Positions 12,139-24,710 are shown, counted from the first letter of the stretch. The stretch: DNA of 64,000 bases from Tolypeutes matacus (GCA_026826555.1 JAKSZT010054399.1:757187-821186), one strand, 5' to 3'. The notes: a model not told the origin generated them from the letters alone. Made by a program: numbers and translations.

Positions 12139-13082
12139 CAGTTCAGTGGTAGCAAAAGGAAATAAGTTAAGCAGACATGAAAGGAAAAAAAAATTTTTTT
12201 TTCAATGAAGATTGCAGTGATGGGGCAAGAGCAGAACTCAGGAAAGCATATCACATCAACTCAAGGGGATGGCTTCGATTCAGATAAAACCCCATCATCA
12301 TGGAAAAAATCATTCTCCTTTAATATATGGGGAGAGGGGAGGGTTGTTGCAAATTTTGTAAAGACTTCCGACGAAATAGGAGAACCAATGGGAAGCATGT
12401 TTAGAAAAAAGTTTGTCATTTGAGTATGCTTTTTCGCTTTTCCAGGCAAGGAAGCTTATTAGTAGGCAGACAATATAATGCTGTCAAATTTTCTCGGAGG
12501 TGTACAGGAATAATACCTTTTGATATCTAGCTCCCAGGAATATGCATAAGTGGGGACCTACACCCAGTACAGATCATTAGGAAACCATATCAACAGGAGA
12601 TGCAGTGTAAATATCACTTAATACTTAGTAAGGATTTCACATTGCTGTTAACAGAGCTGTGGTCTGGCAAAGAATTAGCACTTTTCAGTTCCATTGTTTA
12701 AGGTGGAGGGCACTGGCCTATGTGTTACAAAAATCTATGCTCCGTCATAATGGGAAGGATGTTCATTTCATCTAGGCAAGAGTTTTAAAACTTTAGCTAT
12801 AGCCCAGTCACTGGGTACTCACACTGCAGGAAAGTGATTTTCTTCTTTAGATTCTGTGCTGAGTTCTGCTGGCACCCTGCATTAATATTGAATTAACAAC
12901 ACACTACTCACATGGAACTTATCATCTAAAAAAAGCTCATATTATGCTTTAAGCCTTTTATTAGAAAATAATAGCAGTCATGAGGTTAAAGGTTTTTTCA
13001 TACAGTGTTCTATGGAACATCTGTACAGTTTTATATGGGGGATGAAATTATATTCCACGTGGATCTTTGTAAAGTTGAAAAT
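12139..13082. other. Intergenic, no gene seen
   Basis: Ordinary sequence without a recognised repeat or gene. A 72-codon frame at 12,205-12,423 overlaps another on the opposite strand and has no support. Confidence 0.55.
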
Positions 13083-16000
13083 CCAGTTCTTTCTGCTTGC
13101 TTTGGGGTTTATTTTATCCTTCTTTCTCTAAGTCCTTAGATTGTTGGCTCTTCCTCTTTTCTAACGTATGCATTTGGTGCTATTAACTGTCCTGATTAGC
13201 ACTGCTTTAGCTGTGTCCCATGATTTTGATATGCTGTATTTTCATTTTCATTCAGCTCAGTGTTGTTTTTTACATCCCTTGAGATTTCCTCTTTGACCCC
13301 TGAATTATTTAGAAGTGTGGTGTTTAGTTTCCAAGGGTTTGGAGATTTCCTGCTATCTTTCTGGTATTGATTCCCTTGCGATCAGAGAACATACTCAGTA
13401 TGATTTCAATTTTTAAATTTGTCAAGCTTTGTTTCATGGCTGAGGACATGGTTGATATTGGTATATCTTCCATGAGCACTTGAAAAGAAAGTGTATTCTG
13501 CAGTTGTTGGGTGGAGGGCTTTATAAATGCCCATTAAATGATGATGGCATGGATGATGTCGTTGAGTTCTATATTCTGCTGATTTTCTGCCTAGTTGTTC
13601 TATAAATTGTTAAGAGAGAGATATTGAAGTCTCCAAATATAAATTGGTTCTTTCCGTTTTTCCTTCACATATTTTGCAGCTCTATTGTTTGGTGTGTAGA
13701 CATTTAGAATTTCTGTGTCTTCTTGGTGGATTGCCCTTCTTTTACCACTATATTATATTCTTCTTTGTTCTGATGTCTACTTTAAGTGATATTAACATAG
13801 CCACTCTTGCTTCCTTTTGAATAATGTTAGTGTGATATAACTATTTCCATCCTTTTACTTTCAACCTGTTTATTTCATTAAATTTAAGTGAGTTTCATAT
13901 AGATAGCATATAGTTGGGTCATGTTTTTTAATCCATTCTGCCAATCTGTTTTAATTGGTAATTAGACCATTTATATTTAATGTAAGTATTGATATATTAG
14001 GGTTTAAGTCTGTCCTTTTACTTTTGCTTTTCTGTTCTCTTTGTTTTTTGTTTGTTTTCTTTTTCCTGATTTTCTGTTGGTTACATGAACATTCTTTTAG
14101 ATATCCAGTTTTATTTATAGCATTGTTAAGTATATTTCTTTAGCTTTTTAGTGGCTATAAACATAACTTACATAAACTACTAGTGTCATGATTTTACCAG
14201 TTCAAGTAAAGTTTAGAAATCTTACCTTTCTTTATATCTTTCTATCTTCCCCCTTTAAAAAATCTAATTATCTTAAATATTTCCTTTATGTACATTTAGA
14301 TCCACATCAAACAGTATAATAATTTTGCTTCTACCATCAAAATATTTAGAAAACTGAAGAGGAGATGGAAATTCTATTACATTTATCTATATTTTGCTCA
14401 CTGGGTTCTTCCTTCCTGGTATTTAGAGAATTTCCTTTAGCCACTCTTTGGGGTTGGACTGCTGGTGATAAATTCTCAGTTCTCCTCCATCTAAAAATGT
14501 TTTGATTTTGCCTTCATGCCTGAAGGATATTTTCAGAAGGATTTGGGGTTCAGAATTCTTTCCTCTCATCACTTAATGTGCATGTCCTTTGGACCTCCAT
14601 GGTTTCTGATGAAAAATTCACTGTCACTTGTATTGTTTTTCCCCTATAGGTAAGGGATCGTTTCTCTTTCACTGCTTTCAAGATATTTCCCTTGTTTTTA
14701 TTTTTCAGAAATTTGACTAGCATGTGTTTTAGTGTGTATTTCTTTGGGTTTGTCCTGTTTGGTGTTCACTTAGCTTCTTCAATCTCTAGGCATAAGTCTT
14801 TTGCCAAATTTGGGGTTTTTTCCAACCATTATTTATTCGAATACATTTTCAGTCCCATCCTCTTTCTCCTCTCCTTCCAAGTCTCTGAAGACATGAATGT
14901 TACACCTTTGGTTATAGTCCCACAGGTCCCTGAGGATCTGTTATTCTTTTAAAAATTCTTTTTGCTCTATCTTCCAGTTTACTAACTGTAGCAGTTTGGC
15001 AGTTTGATGTGATTATGAATTCCAAAAATAGACATTGGATATGCTTGTAAACTGGTCTGCTAATCTGGGCATGATTAAGTTATGATTAGGGCATTAACTG
15101 GGCCATGTCAGTAGGGTGTTGAGCCCCACCCCTTGGTGGGGCGGGAATCAAATATAAAAGGCATGGCAAGAACAAAGTTGAAGCAGTTTTGATGTTGGAG
15201 TTCTGGTGAGGAAGGAGAGAAGGCCCCAGGATAGAGACGAGCCATTCTCCTGAGAGTTCACAGCTGGCCTTGCGGAGAGAAGCAAAGCCTAGGGAGCGTC
15301 ATAGTCTACAGCTGATCTTGTGGAAGAAACAAAGGAGCTAATCCCAGAGAGAAGCCAGCCCTGGGAAGAGAGGAACCCAAGAAGCCTGAACCCTGGCAAA
15401 CTGTCTTGCTCCAACACATGGCAACATACTTTAGTGAGGGAAGATACTTATGCTTTATGGCCCAGTAACTGTAAGCTTCTACCCCAAATAAATACCCTTT
15501 ATAAAAACCAACCGATTTCTGGTATTTTGCATCAGCACCCCTTTGGCTGACTAATACACTCTTTCCTCTGTACTCTTCTTTCTGCTATTCAGCTCATTTG
15601 CTGAGCTTTTTACTTTAGTTATTTTATTCTTCAATTCTAAAATTTCCATTTGGTTCTTCTTCTATGTTTTTCTTTGATGAGGCTATTTTTTCGTTTTTTT
15701 TTCAAGCATATTCATAATTGCTCACTGAAGCATTTCTATCATGGTTGCTTTAAAATCTTTGTCAAATAATTCTAACACATCTGTCATCTAGGTGTTGCCA
15801 TCTATTGTTTGTCTTCTTTCATGCATATGAGTATTCCTGGTTCTTGTTGGTATGTTCATTAGACAAGTGTTTTGTTTTTTTAATTAAAATCTAGGCATTT
15901 GGGGTTTTATGAGACTTTGGATCTTATTTCAACCTTCTGTTATAGCTGGTTTTCTCTGACACATTTCCTGCAGGGGACAGGATTTGGGGCACTTCCTTAT

Positions 16001-16705
16001 TACTGCCATGTGAGGAGTAGAAATGCAGGTTCCCCACTTGGTCTTTGTTGACACTTAGAGTTGGGGGAGGGGCTGCTCTTCACCACTCGTCACCCCAGTG
16101 GGGAAACAGGGATGCCTTGTTGCAGGGTAGGGTTGGAGGTCCAGGCTTTCCATGTGGTCTCCACTGAGACCAGGCTGGAGGAGTGTACTGGAGAGCGACT
16201 GCCCAGCAAGTATGAAAGCCCCTGCCCCCTGTCCAGGGAGTTAGGGTGTCTTGCTACAGCCTGGTGAGTGTGGAAATCTAAGTTCCTCACTTGGCCTTTG
16301 CCGGTGGGGGAGAGGGTGATGTTTTTCTTCGGTGTTTGGCCAGAGAAGAGTGGTTATTGTCTAAAAGTTTTCTGTCTTGCTAGGCTACCCCTTTCCTGGT
16401 TCTTTGAGTAGAAAGAGCAGGGTTTTGTTGAGTCTTTTTTTGTCTGGACCCATTGGCATTTTTTGGCTTGCTGGCTTCTTCCACCCCGAGTCGGTGATAG
16501 ATGATGCAAAAGGAAAGCCTAGGGAACTCCCCACCATGTTGTTTCTCTGGTCCTAAGTTATTTAACTGGTCTAACTTTACCTTTCAGTCTTCTTATGCTT
16601 GCTTTACACATAATATCCAGGGTTTTTTGTTGTACTTAGCAGGAGGAAACAGGGAAAGCATGTCTACTCTATCTTCCTTGAATCAGAAATCCTCTCAGCA
16701 CTTAA
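13083..16705 (-). repeat. Old L1 LINE, antisense, interrupted by an LTR
   Basis: The plus strand is T-rich and reads as the inverse of L1. 13.1-14.3 kb corresponds to ORF2, with the usual inverted landmarks ('gttgagttctatattctgct', 'gtctccaaatataaattgg'). 14.3-14.99 kb and 15.56-16.7 kb correspond to the ORF1/5' part ('gctttcaagatatttccctt', 'aatcttttgttctattgcag'-like region diverged, 'catttggttcttcttctatg'). All frames are broken by many stops. The copy is split at 14,993-15,558 by a later LTR insertion. It is an ancient, inactive element. Confidence 0.85.
14993..15558 (+). mobile_element. Solo LTR of an endogenous retrovirus-like (MaLR/ERVL-type) element
   Basis: About 566 bp inserted into the antisense L1, whose sequence resumes directly afterwards. 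It starts with TGTAGCAG and ends with ...TAATACA, so it has the usual TG...CA ends. It has a TATA-like box in 'aatcaaatataaaaggcatg' (about 15,147-15,166) and a polyadenylation signal AATAAA at about 15,488, followed by the MaLR-like end block 'ttctggtattttgcatcagc'. No internal retroviral genes are present. A target-site duplication could not be matched. The exact family name is not assigned. Confidence 0.7.
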
Positions 16706-17489
16706 CTTTTTAATTCCTTGAACTTTTCAACTCTAATGGCTTTGCTTCCACTCCATTTCAGTCACCCACTACTAAGACCCATCCAGAACTGCTGCAGCCA
16801 AAGTTTTAAAATTCAAACATCACTCAATTATTGACCTCATCTTTTTCCTTCTAGGTCTCTCACTGTTTTATACCTAATACACCTGTTTTTATGCCTCATT
16901 AAAATGTATGGCATATTGATATTTCCACTTTCTTTTAATCTAGGAGCCGATTCCCACATTCACTTCCATCCCTCTTTAAGTAGACCTATTATCTTTCACT
17001 TCAGCCATACTCTTTGCCAAAATCTATAACTTCCTTCTCAGTGTCCTTCATTCATATCTACTGGCAAAATCTAAACTCTGTAACAATGTTCCTCTTCCTT
17101 CTCCAAATTTAGGTGGCCAAGTGTGAAGGAGAAAATTACACAATGGAAAGAATTCGTTGCACCCAAATCCATGGGGGACAACTTCATCTTAACCCCACAC
17201 CACACTGCTGGACGTTCCCATTCTGATTATTGCCTGCCCCACCCCTCCTCCCCCTCCTCCTCTTCCCCCTCCCCCTCTCTCTCACTACCTCCCATTCCTC
17301 ACAGCAGCTATCCCAAGCCACCTCCTCCAAATCCCTATCCTACTAAGTCCCCTCCTGTCTTACTCTCACCTGCTACTTCATGGAGAATAGAGAAGCCATC
17401 AGGTAGGCTTGTCTCTACACCTGCGACCTTGTATGTGTCTGCACCTCTTCTTTTCCTCCCTCCTAATGATGGATGAAGTCCCTCCTTCT
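16706..17489. other. Pyrimidine-rich intergenic sequence, possibly diverged LINE
   Basis: C/T-rich sequence with a strong polypyrimidine stretch at 17,240-17,350. It may be the 5' continuation of the L2 copy that is clear from 17.7 kb onward, but landmarks are too weak to be sure. The 117-codon frame at 17,123-17,476 encodes a Pro/Ser-rich low-complexity string and is not taken as a gene. Confidence 0.45.
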
Positions 17490-17680
17490 AAAGCCAGAGC
17501 CCTATATAAATAACATTTTTATAAGCAAATGCACACATATGCATATATATTTATATATCATTTTACAAATATTGGTATGTATTGTGAAAATTTTGATTTT
17601 TACCCACAATAAAAAATAAATAAATTAAAAAAAAAACAAAAATAAATAAATAAAATAAATAAATAAATAAAGCCAGAGCC
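17490..17680 (+). mobile_element. Small LINE-mobilised insertion with A-rich tail and target-site duplication
   Basis: A 167-bp AT-rich block (17,502-17,668) ends in an (AAAT)n-like tail and is bracketed by perfect 12-bp repeats AAAGCCAGAGCC at 17,490-17,501 and 17,669-17,680. Direct flanking repeats plus an A-rich 3' end are the hallmark of target-primed reverse transcription by L1. The body has no RNA polymerase III box and was not recognised. It may be a very short L1 3' end or a 3' fragment of a cellular RNA. Confidence 0.8.
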
Positions 17681-18507
17681 TGCGTCTGAGCTGTATAGCT
17701 CACCGTGGCCTGCACACTCAGTAATTACTCATCAACTATTGCCTCTTTTCTAGTTCTTTATCAACACCATCCCTCCTAAAAAGCATGTCCCCCATCATTA
17801 AAACAAAAATGCCAAGATTCTTAAACTAAGTGTGCTTTCTACACTTGCCGTCTACACTTCCTGACTTCCACTCATTCCTCAACTAACTGCAGTCTGGCTT
17901 CTCCCCTGACTGCTCTTTAAGCTGTTTTTCCCAAGGTCCTCAAATACATTTATTTCCGAAGCCAGTGAATAACTTTCAACCTCACCTTACTTGACATCTT
18001 TGTAGTATTTGACACAATTGAACATGACCTTCCTTTTAAAAACTATGCCTTCTCTTGGCCTGCACGACACTACACTCCTCTGCTTCTTCTTTGCTCTCCA
18101 TCAGCTTTCCCTTCTCTCTACCAGGGTTCCCTTCATTTAAGCCTACTTCTCTTCTTCCCTTAACGCATCGAACCTGAGCATTCACCCACCCTTTGACCCC
18201 TCACTCTCCCTGTCCCTGTGTTTAATAAATCCCCCATATCCTATCATTCCATTTTCATTCCTCTGAAATTATCCACCTTTTCCATTTTTTTTCTCACCTG
18301 GATTATTTTGATACTTTCCTAACTGGACTCTCCTCTTGGGTTTTCCACTCAAAGCAATTCTCCATGCAGCAGCTACACTTCTATACCCGCTGCAGAAATG
18401 AGGCCTCATTGTTCCCTTGTGAAAAATACTTCATAGTTTTCTGATGGACTTTTTGTAAAGTCTACCCTCTTTAGTAGAGCAATGAAATCTCTTCATGTTT
18501 GGTGAGG

Positions 18508-19205
18508 TGATTTGGAGCTGTATGTACCCCAGAAACTCAGCCCATTCCTATGGGTGTGAACCCATTGTAAGTAGGACCTTTTAATGAAGGTCCTACTCCC
18601 CAGAACTCCAGTCTTTGGGGAGAAAGCATCACCTTGATGACACCTTGATTTGGATTTTCTCTTAGCCTCAAAACTGTGAGCTAGGGAAGCAGCTGTGGCT
18701 CAAGTGATTGAGCTCCTGCCTACCACATGGGAGGTCCCTGGTTCAGTTCCCAGTGCCTCCTAAAGAGGACAGCAAGCTGGCACGACAGGCAGATATGACA
18801 AGCTGACACAACAAGAGACATAAGAGGAAAAACATAATGAGAGACACAACAAAGCAGGGAGAAGAGGTTCCCGGTGCTTCCTAAAGAAGACAAGCTGACG
18901 CAACAAGATGATGCAACAAGAGACACACACACAAAAGAAACACAGTGAGAGACACAACAAAGCAGGGAACAGAGGTGGCTCAAGCAATTTGGTGCTTCCC
19001 TCCCATATCAGAGGTCCCGGTGCCTCCTAAAGAAACAAGGAAGACGAACAGTCATAGCAAGTGCAAACAAGGAGGGGGTGGGGAGAAAGAAAGAAAGAAA
19101 ATAAATCTTTGAAAAAAAAAAGCCAAACTGTGAGCTAATTAGTTCCCATTGTTTAAGCTGACCCATTGCATGGTATTTGTTAAGCAGCCAAAGAAACTAA
19201 ATCAT
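18508..19205 (+). mobile_element. MaLR-like LTR fragment, host of a DAS SINE
   Basis: The left part runs from 'gatttggagctgtatgtacc' through 'gggtgtgaacccattgtaag' and 'gatgacaccttgatttgg' to 'ctcaaaactgtgagcta'. The right part resumes after the SINE with 'gttcccattgtttaagctga' and 'ggtatttgttaagcagcc'. This is the MLT/MST-type LTR order, shortened in the middle. It lies inside the L2 copy. Confidence 0.75.
18671..19137 (+). mobile_element. DAS-type SINE, multi-headed, nested in an LTR
   Basis: The body at 18,684-19,124 is flanked by perfect 13-bp duplications AAACTGTGAGCTA (18,671-18,683 and 19,125-19,137), which are part of the LTR consensus and so prove nesting. The first head has a perfect B box GGTTCAGTTCC at 18,740-18,750. 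Another head starts near 18,963 ('agaggtggctcaagcaattt'). In between, the 'gcaacaagatgatgcaacaag' unit and the 'cctcctaaag' block are repeated, suggesting internal duplications. It ends in a GAAA-rich and A-rich tail. The 75- and 87-codon minus-strand frames are translations of the SINE. Confidence 0.92.
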
Positions 19206-19737
19206 TTGGGCTCCTGCTTTCTTCTCCAGTCCAATCTCTCTTTAATCTCCTTACGCTCACTGATGCTTCCAAAGTACAGCACTTAGGCTTTGCTGACTAA
19301 ATTTTCCTCATTCTTCAGGACCCACTTTAGAGGCTACTTCCTCAAACAAGCCTCCCTGACCCCTTGAGGCTGGATTAGGTGCCTTTTCTAAATGTCTCCG
19401 CAGCTTCTGTGTTTCTTTCCAGCATAGCAGTAAGCACGCTGCGTGGCAGCCGTTTGTCACTTGTCTGGCTCCCCCACTTGGCTATGTGCTCCTTGAGGGC
19501 AGTGGCTGGTTCCAGCTCATTGCTCTCTTCTGATCATATGGCAAAGTTCTGAACACAAGTGGATACCACTTGGTCATTAGGTGAAGGCAATTCTGTACAA
19601 CTTGTCATTTAGTGATGAGAAAACTAACAAAGAGAGCTTAAGCTACACGCAGACAGCAAAGCCAACTAGCACAAAGGCCCAGACACTGGAGCGTCTCGCT
19701 GTCAGTGAGTCCGGTACTCAGGGTTCCCAGGTCTAGC

Positions 19738-19855
19738 ACTGCACTCCTGAAAACCAATTATTTAGCTTCTATGGGCCTTCATCTGTAAAATGAGGGGCTT
19801 GGACTAAATCACCCCCTAAGTTTCCTTCTAGGGTTTTCTAATTCTATGTGAGGAG
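19738..19855 (+). repeat. MIR-type SINE fragment, sense
   Basis: The central block 'gggccttcatctgtaaaatg' is followed by a MIR-like 'tccttctagggttttctaat' 3' part. Short fragment. Confidence 0.75.
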
Positions 19856-22800
19856 AGCATAAATGTCTAGTTGGAATCTATCAGAAATCACAAACTTGTG
19901 ATATTTCTTACTCTAACAGAAAAGAATTTAGTTTATAAAGGGCCAATCAGTGTTTCTCAATGCCCATTCATTTATTTAATTCAACACATACGAGCACCTA
20001 CTGTGTACCAAGCATATAATGCTGTTCATTTTAGACATTTCGTAAGGGCTAACAAGTAAAAAGGACAAAATTCTCTATAAGGACAATTGAACATATAATT
20101 TTCCAAAATTCAGATGGAAATCCAGTGACTTCATAAGGGAGAACTATAGAGAAAGCACTAAGAATTCTTCTATTCAATTGCATTTAGAAGTAGTTATGTA
20201 ACGATTACACTGAACAAGTATGACTCATAGGATGTAATCAATCATAAAGAAATGCTTGAGATTTATTCCACAGAGTGAACTCTTTCTCTGCTCTTGATTG
20301 AAATTTACAGCAAGTTTTAATTCCTCTGCCCACTTTCAGGTATTAAGATGTCCCTTGGTCAATGATTAAAATGCCTAGATCCATGTAACAGTAAAAACAT
20401 CAATTTTGTTTTGAAGTTAGGCTTCTCCCTTCCACAGCTCAGCCTGCTCAGAGGCTACAGTTGGTTATAGGAAGTAACTCTAGTCTTTCTCTTTTCTCCT
20501 TCTCTGCCCCCTTCAGTTTTCTAAAGGGATTTCACACTTTCCTCGGCTTGGAGTGTTGGGAAGAAGATGAGAACAAGGAGCAGGAAAGCTCTTACTTGCC
20601 TGGCACTCTTGTAAAGATCTAGCATCAGAGTTCTCAGGCCCTGACAGACCTTCAAAGTTGACTTCCCTGTTGTGTTCTAGGCATTCCTTGAAGACGCCCC
20701 AGCATTGGGCATCTCTTGCCTGCATTTTCCTAGAGAGGGATGGAGAAATCTTTGTGATGGCTGATCACTTACTTTTCCCTCAGCCCCCAGGAATCTGGCG
20801 CCATCTCCACCTTCTGTCTGTTGGGCTCTGTTCACCCATCCACATGGCCCTCTTTGACAGGAGCTAAGGTGACCTCGTGCCTGCTTCCTTTTCTGTGGGG
20901 CTCACATCTGATCCATGGGAACCACTTCCACTTTCTTTGCCCCAATAGACTCAAGAAGGTGGGAGGAAAAATGCCCAGGACATTGACTACTCTGTCTAAA
21001 AAAACTCTCTTCTCATCTCTAGTTCCCATTTTTATATGCTTTTGATTTATATAAGGGAGTTTAAAGCCATGTAATCCACTTTTGACAACAAATATTACAA
21101 AGTGAGGGTCTCATACCTGCTTTAAAATGTGCAATCGATGTCTAAAGTGCTTTAGCTGAAACTTCCTTTCATTTACATTTGTACCTGCATTGTGATGCTA
21201 GAATGGCCAAATTCTAATCACACCTTTGGCTTCGACTTACCATATTGCTGTGACAAGTAGATTCTCTTGCCCTAGATTCTTTATCTAAGGGTAAGTTAAT
21301 AGCAAATCTCTGTGTAATTTGAAGCCCTTACTTATTTTCATAACATGGGAATTGGGCACTGTAACATTTTCTGTAGAAAGGTTCACTATCATTGCAAATA
21401 TGATATTGTAGGGTTTTTTACCCCAAATAATGTTTTAAAAGATAAAAGGATTACATTAATTTTGGAAAGGGCTTGTATATGGGTACCTCTGGGTCTCACT
21501 GGAGTGCACTGCATAGCAATAATCATATTCATGGAGGAATATGACAAAGGAAGCTCATAAACAACTTAATAAGCTTGGATGTGTATGGTACGAAAGAATC
21601 AAAGCGAGCTAATAATAGCTAGAGATGAGCAAGCGGATCCTTTTCCACAGCTGAATCCTCAGAGGGATGATGTAGTATTTGTTGATTTTGCCATGTGACT
21701 TGCGAAAACAAAAGCGATACAAAGACAAACGGCATGGCAATTTTGAGTGGGTTGGCTGTAACGATACGTACTATACATGCTAAAGTTATAATAGCACTAG
21801 CAGCGATGTATTGCTCTATATAATTATCAATTTCTAAGCTTCTGCAACATTTTAAGCTTCTATGACATTTTAGAAATTTTTCCTGGCAGCAATTTTTTCC
21901 TGTAGTGGGTTTTCCCTTTTCCCAAATTTTGAATGGCTCCTTGGAGGCTTGTTCAAATAATGGCATAAAGCTGAAAGCAATCAAAGGGGGAACTTCATGG
22001 TTTCCCACAAAACTGAGCTTTTCACAAAAGCTTCAAATATGGTTTCTTCAAAATTTATCAATTAAAGTCTATCTTAAGGAAACTGGGGGCTTTAAAACGG
22101 TGCCATGGAAATGAACAATGAATGGTTAATGATGATATCTACTATTTCTCCTATACATTTACACTTTCTAATCTTCAGTAGCTTCTTCCTGGAGCCTTTG
22201 ATTTCATGCAGCCCAGGAGTGCCTTTTGGAATGCTATATGTATATTTAATTCAGTGAGTTCATTGTACAATTTTAGCATGTTATTTAATATACAAATCAT
22301 TTTGGGCATATTTCTTGATTGCCAGCCTTTGCCTCTATTTTCTACGTCACTTCTTTTGTGGCAAACACCTCCATATGCATAACTTTGTATGAGCAAATCG
22401 AGTCAATAGATACTTATCCATTCTTTCTGAGCAAACAATTTATGCCAAATTTAAATCTTCCTTTGAGTAATTGTTTGCATGTCTTACTGTGTTACCGTGT
22501 CTTTACTGCAGTTTGTGTTGTATTTTCTTTTGTAAGACATTGGATTCCTGTGAAAGGTGTTATGCATGTAGATAGTGGAAAGAACACCCAAACCGTCACT
22601 TAGCTACCATGGGTGCTGCCACACTCTTTCTTTCTTTCCTATCACCACAAGAATGGTTCTCAGGAGTGGAAACGATGCGACAGTCTTAAAGATACAGCTG
22701 GTGCTCTATTGTTAATTAATGGAGAATAATGTTTATTTAAAAATTGGCCTTCATAATTGACAGCTAACCTGCTTGTTTCACATTTCACATCATTTTGTGC

Positions 22801-23844
22801 TGGCTTAAAGCACAGTAGCAGATGTGATCCACTTCATATAATGCACCACCATAAATTGAGCATGACATCGAAGTGAAATGGTTGTATGGTAACCAGAGAA
22901 ATTCCTGAGCTTCTGTATGGATTGGCCTGCTTTTAAAAAGTAAGGCAGGCAACAAACATATTTCTCCACCTTGGAAAAGGGCCCAAAGTACAAGTTATGC
23001 AAAACCACTGAGCCTGGATGTACTCAAGATTCTTCTGGGACTTTTAGAATGCCTAAAGAGCTCAAAGAGCAGTCTTTGAGGCTCGCACAGGAGCAGGTTG
23101 GTGGACTCCTGGAGTCACTGATGTTAAGAGGTAAAGGGGACTGTGGCCTCTTTCTCTTGGTCTCCACTGGGCTCCTTCCCTTTTGTAGGAGAAAAGGCAG
23201 GCCAGGCTGGGACTGCATCCGCACAGGCAAGTGGGAAGGGGGAAGAAGCCAAGACTTAGTGGCGGCAGAGGGAGTGGAGCAAGCCTGTCTTCAGAAGCTG
23301 GCCCATCCCCAGGAGGCAGCCAGGCAGGCCATTGTGAAATGGTCAAAGGGCATGACTAGCTCAGAATGGAGCTGGCTCTTAGGATATCTGAGTGAGTCCT
23401 ATCAGCCAGCAGACCCCAGTTCTGGATGAAGTCCAGGTTGCAATTCTCAGAATCAAGCATGACTCCAGGTGGTCAGCTCAGTCCCAGCAGGCCTCTAGCC
23501 AGAAGCCCAGAAGGGAGTAAGAAATCACATCCTGCTTCCCAAGGGAATGGGAGAGAGAAGAGTCTTGTGGGGAATCAGGACCTGAGCCAAGGGAACTGGG
23601 GTCCAGGGCAAGTATCCAGCCCCAGCAGAGAAGTGAAATGCTTGGCAGAGAAACTGAGGCAGATTGGGAGTCACGGGGCTTTGGCCAAAGTGGTAAGGGA
23701 ATTCTGAGACTCGGAGTCTACATGGAAGAACCAGATTTCCAGGTCTCTAGGCAACGAATCCAGTTTCCTCTATTAATAGGTCTAAGGCTGATAACACTGA
23801 TCATGACTGGCTCAGACTATGCTTCTTAGACTTTAATGTGCACA
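19856..23844. other. Intergenic, no gene seen
   Basis: About 4 kb of mostly single-copy-looking sequence. The longest frames are a 129-codon minus-strand frame (21,619-22,008), whose first codon is GTG and which has no promoter or splice support, and a 152-codon plus frame (22,971-23,429) followed by a 93-codon frame in another phase. No family was recognised in any of them. Confidence 0.5.
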
Positions 23845-24185
23845 GAAATTGTCATGGAATGAATCATGTCCCCCATAAAGACATGCTCGAGTCGAATCCC
23901 CCCGTCTGTGGATGTGAACCCATTTCTAAAATCTTTGAGGATTTTATTAAAGTGCGCCCAAATGGACTCAGGGTGGGCGTACTTGATAAGCAGAGGACAT
24001 CTGGCCATGGTTAAAGGAGACAGAAAGAGAGACGGCCACGTGACGGAGGCAGAGATTGGTGGCATGTCACGCCCAGAACGCTACAGATTCAGAGAACGCA
24101 CGGTCCCTGCCAACACCTTGATTTTGGACTTCCAGCCTCTAAATTGCTGGGGCAAAACCCTCCTCTAGGTTAAGCCAACGAGCCT
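23845..24185 (+). repeat. MLT/MST-type LTR, sense
   Basis: It begins near 'catggaatgaatcatgtccc', has the middle blocks 'gatgtgaacccatttct' and 'agacagaaagagagacggcc', and ends with 'ccaacaccttgattttgg', 'acttccagcctctaaattgc' and 'taagccaacgagcctgtgg'. This is the order of a mammalian MaLR LTR. Diverged, no internal region. The 100-codon frame inside is incidental. Confidence 0.8.
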
Positions 24186-24589
24186 GTGGCAGTGGGTTAC
24201 AGTAGGCTGCTGGTCCTCTTAAGAGCAAGAACTCGGAGAGCAAAAACTTGCTCATCACCCCCCTTGCCCCGCTGCTCTACACCCATTTCAACTGCCCAAT
24301 CAACATTTCCCTTCTCCCCAGTCTTCATAATGTTCATGTCAGACCATCTCCTTTCCTTTTCCCATCCTCCCAACCCCTTTACCCCACTGCATTTCTCTGC
24401 CAAGACCACAACCAGGAAAAGGGCTTATGTTCAGAGAACAGAAGGAATCAGAGAGCAAAAGCCAAAACATTTCCCCATTGCCAGCACACAATGAAATTCT
24501 TTTATGTTTGATAGATATGGTTAGTCTAGATTAATGCCTCTTTCAGTTACTGTCTCATAAAGGAAAGAAAGAATGTGACTTCTAACCTT

Positions 24590-24710
24590 TCCTTCCTGAC
24601 ATACATTTGAGCTGAGAAATATCTAATGGGGAAGGGGTGTATTTTCTGTATGATTTTTCTGGAAACCTAAAGCTTCTCTAATTAAAAAAACATTTTAAAA
24701 AAGCAATATC
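24590..24710 (+). repeat. L1 3' end fragment, sense
   Basis: The terminal L1-like string 'ctgtatgatttttctggaaa' is followed by 'cctaaagcttctctaatt' and an A-rich tail. The 5' limit is uncertain. Confidence 0.6.

Larger units (their letters stand above)
17690..19600 (+). repeat. L2 LINE, sense, interrupted
   Basis: 17.7-18.3 kb translates to a degraded L2 reverse-transcriptase block; around 18,000 the frame reads L-D-I-F-V-V-F-D-T-I-E-H-D, close to the DLSAAFDTVDH motif of L2/CR1-type enzymes. 18.3-18.5 kb and 19.2-19.58 kb carry the L2 3' region ('tttcctaactggactctcct', 'ctacttcctcaaacaagcct', 'tgtgctccttgagggcagtg'). The element is split at about 18.5-19.2 kb by an LTR-like element that itself contains a DAS SINE. 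It is inactive. Confidence 0.8.

Noticed and set aside
14993..15558. Possible provirus
   Set aside because: Only a single LTR-like unit is present, with no internal genes or second LTR.
17123..17476. 117-codon Pro/Ser-rich frame
   Set aside because: Produced by a C/T-rich low-complexity tract.
18720..18987. 75- and 87-codon Cys/Ser/Leu-rich minus-strand frames
   Set aside because: Translation of the repeated tail of a DAS SINE.
21619..22008. 129-codon minus-strand frame with a hydrophobic stretch
   Set aside because: The first codon is GTG rather than ATG, there is no promoter or splice signal, and no family was recognised.
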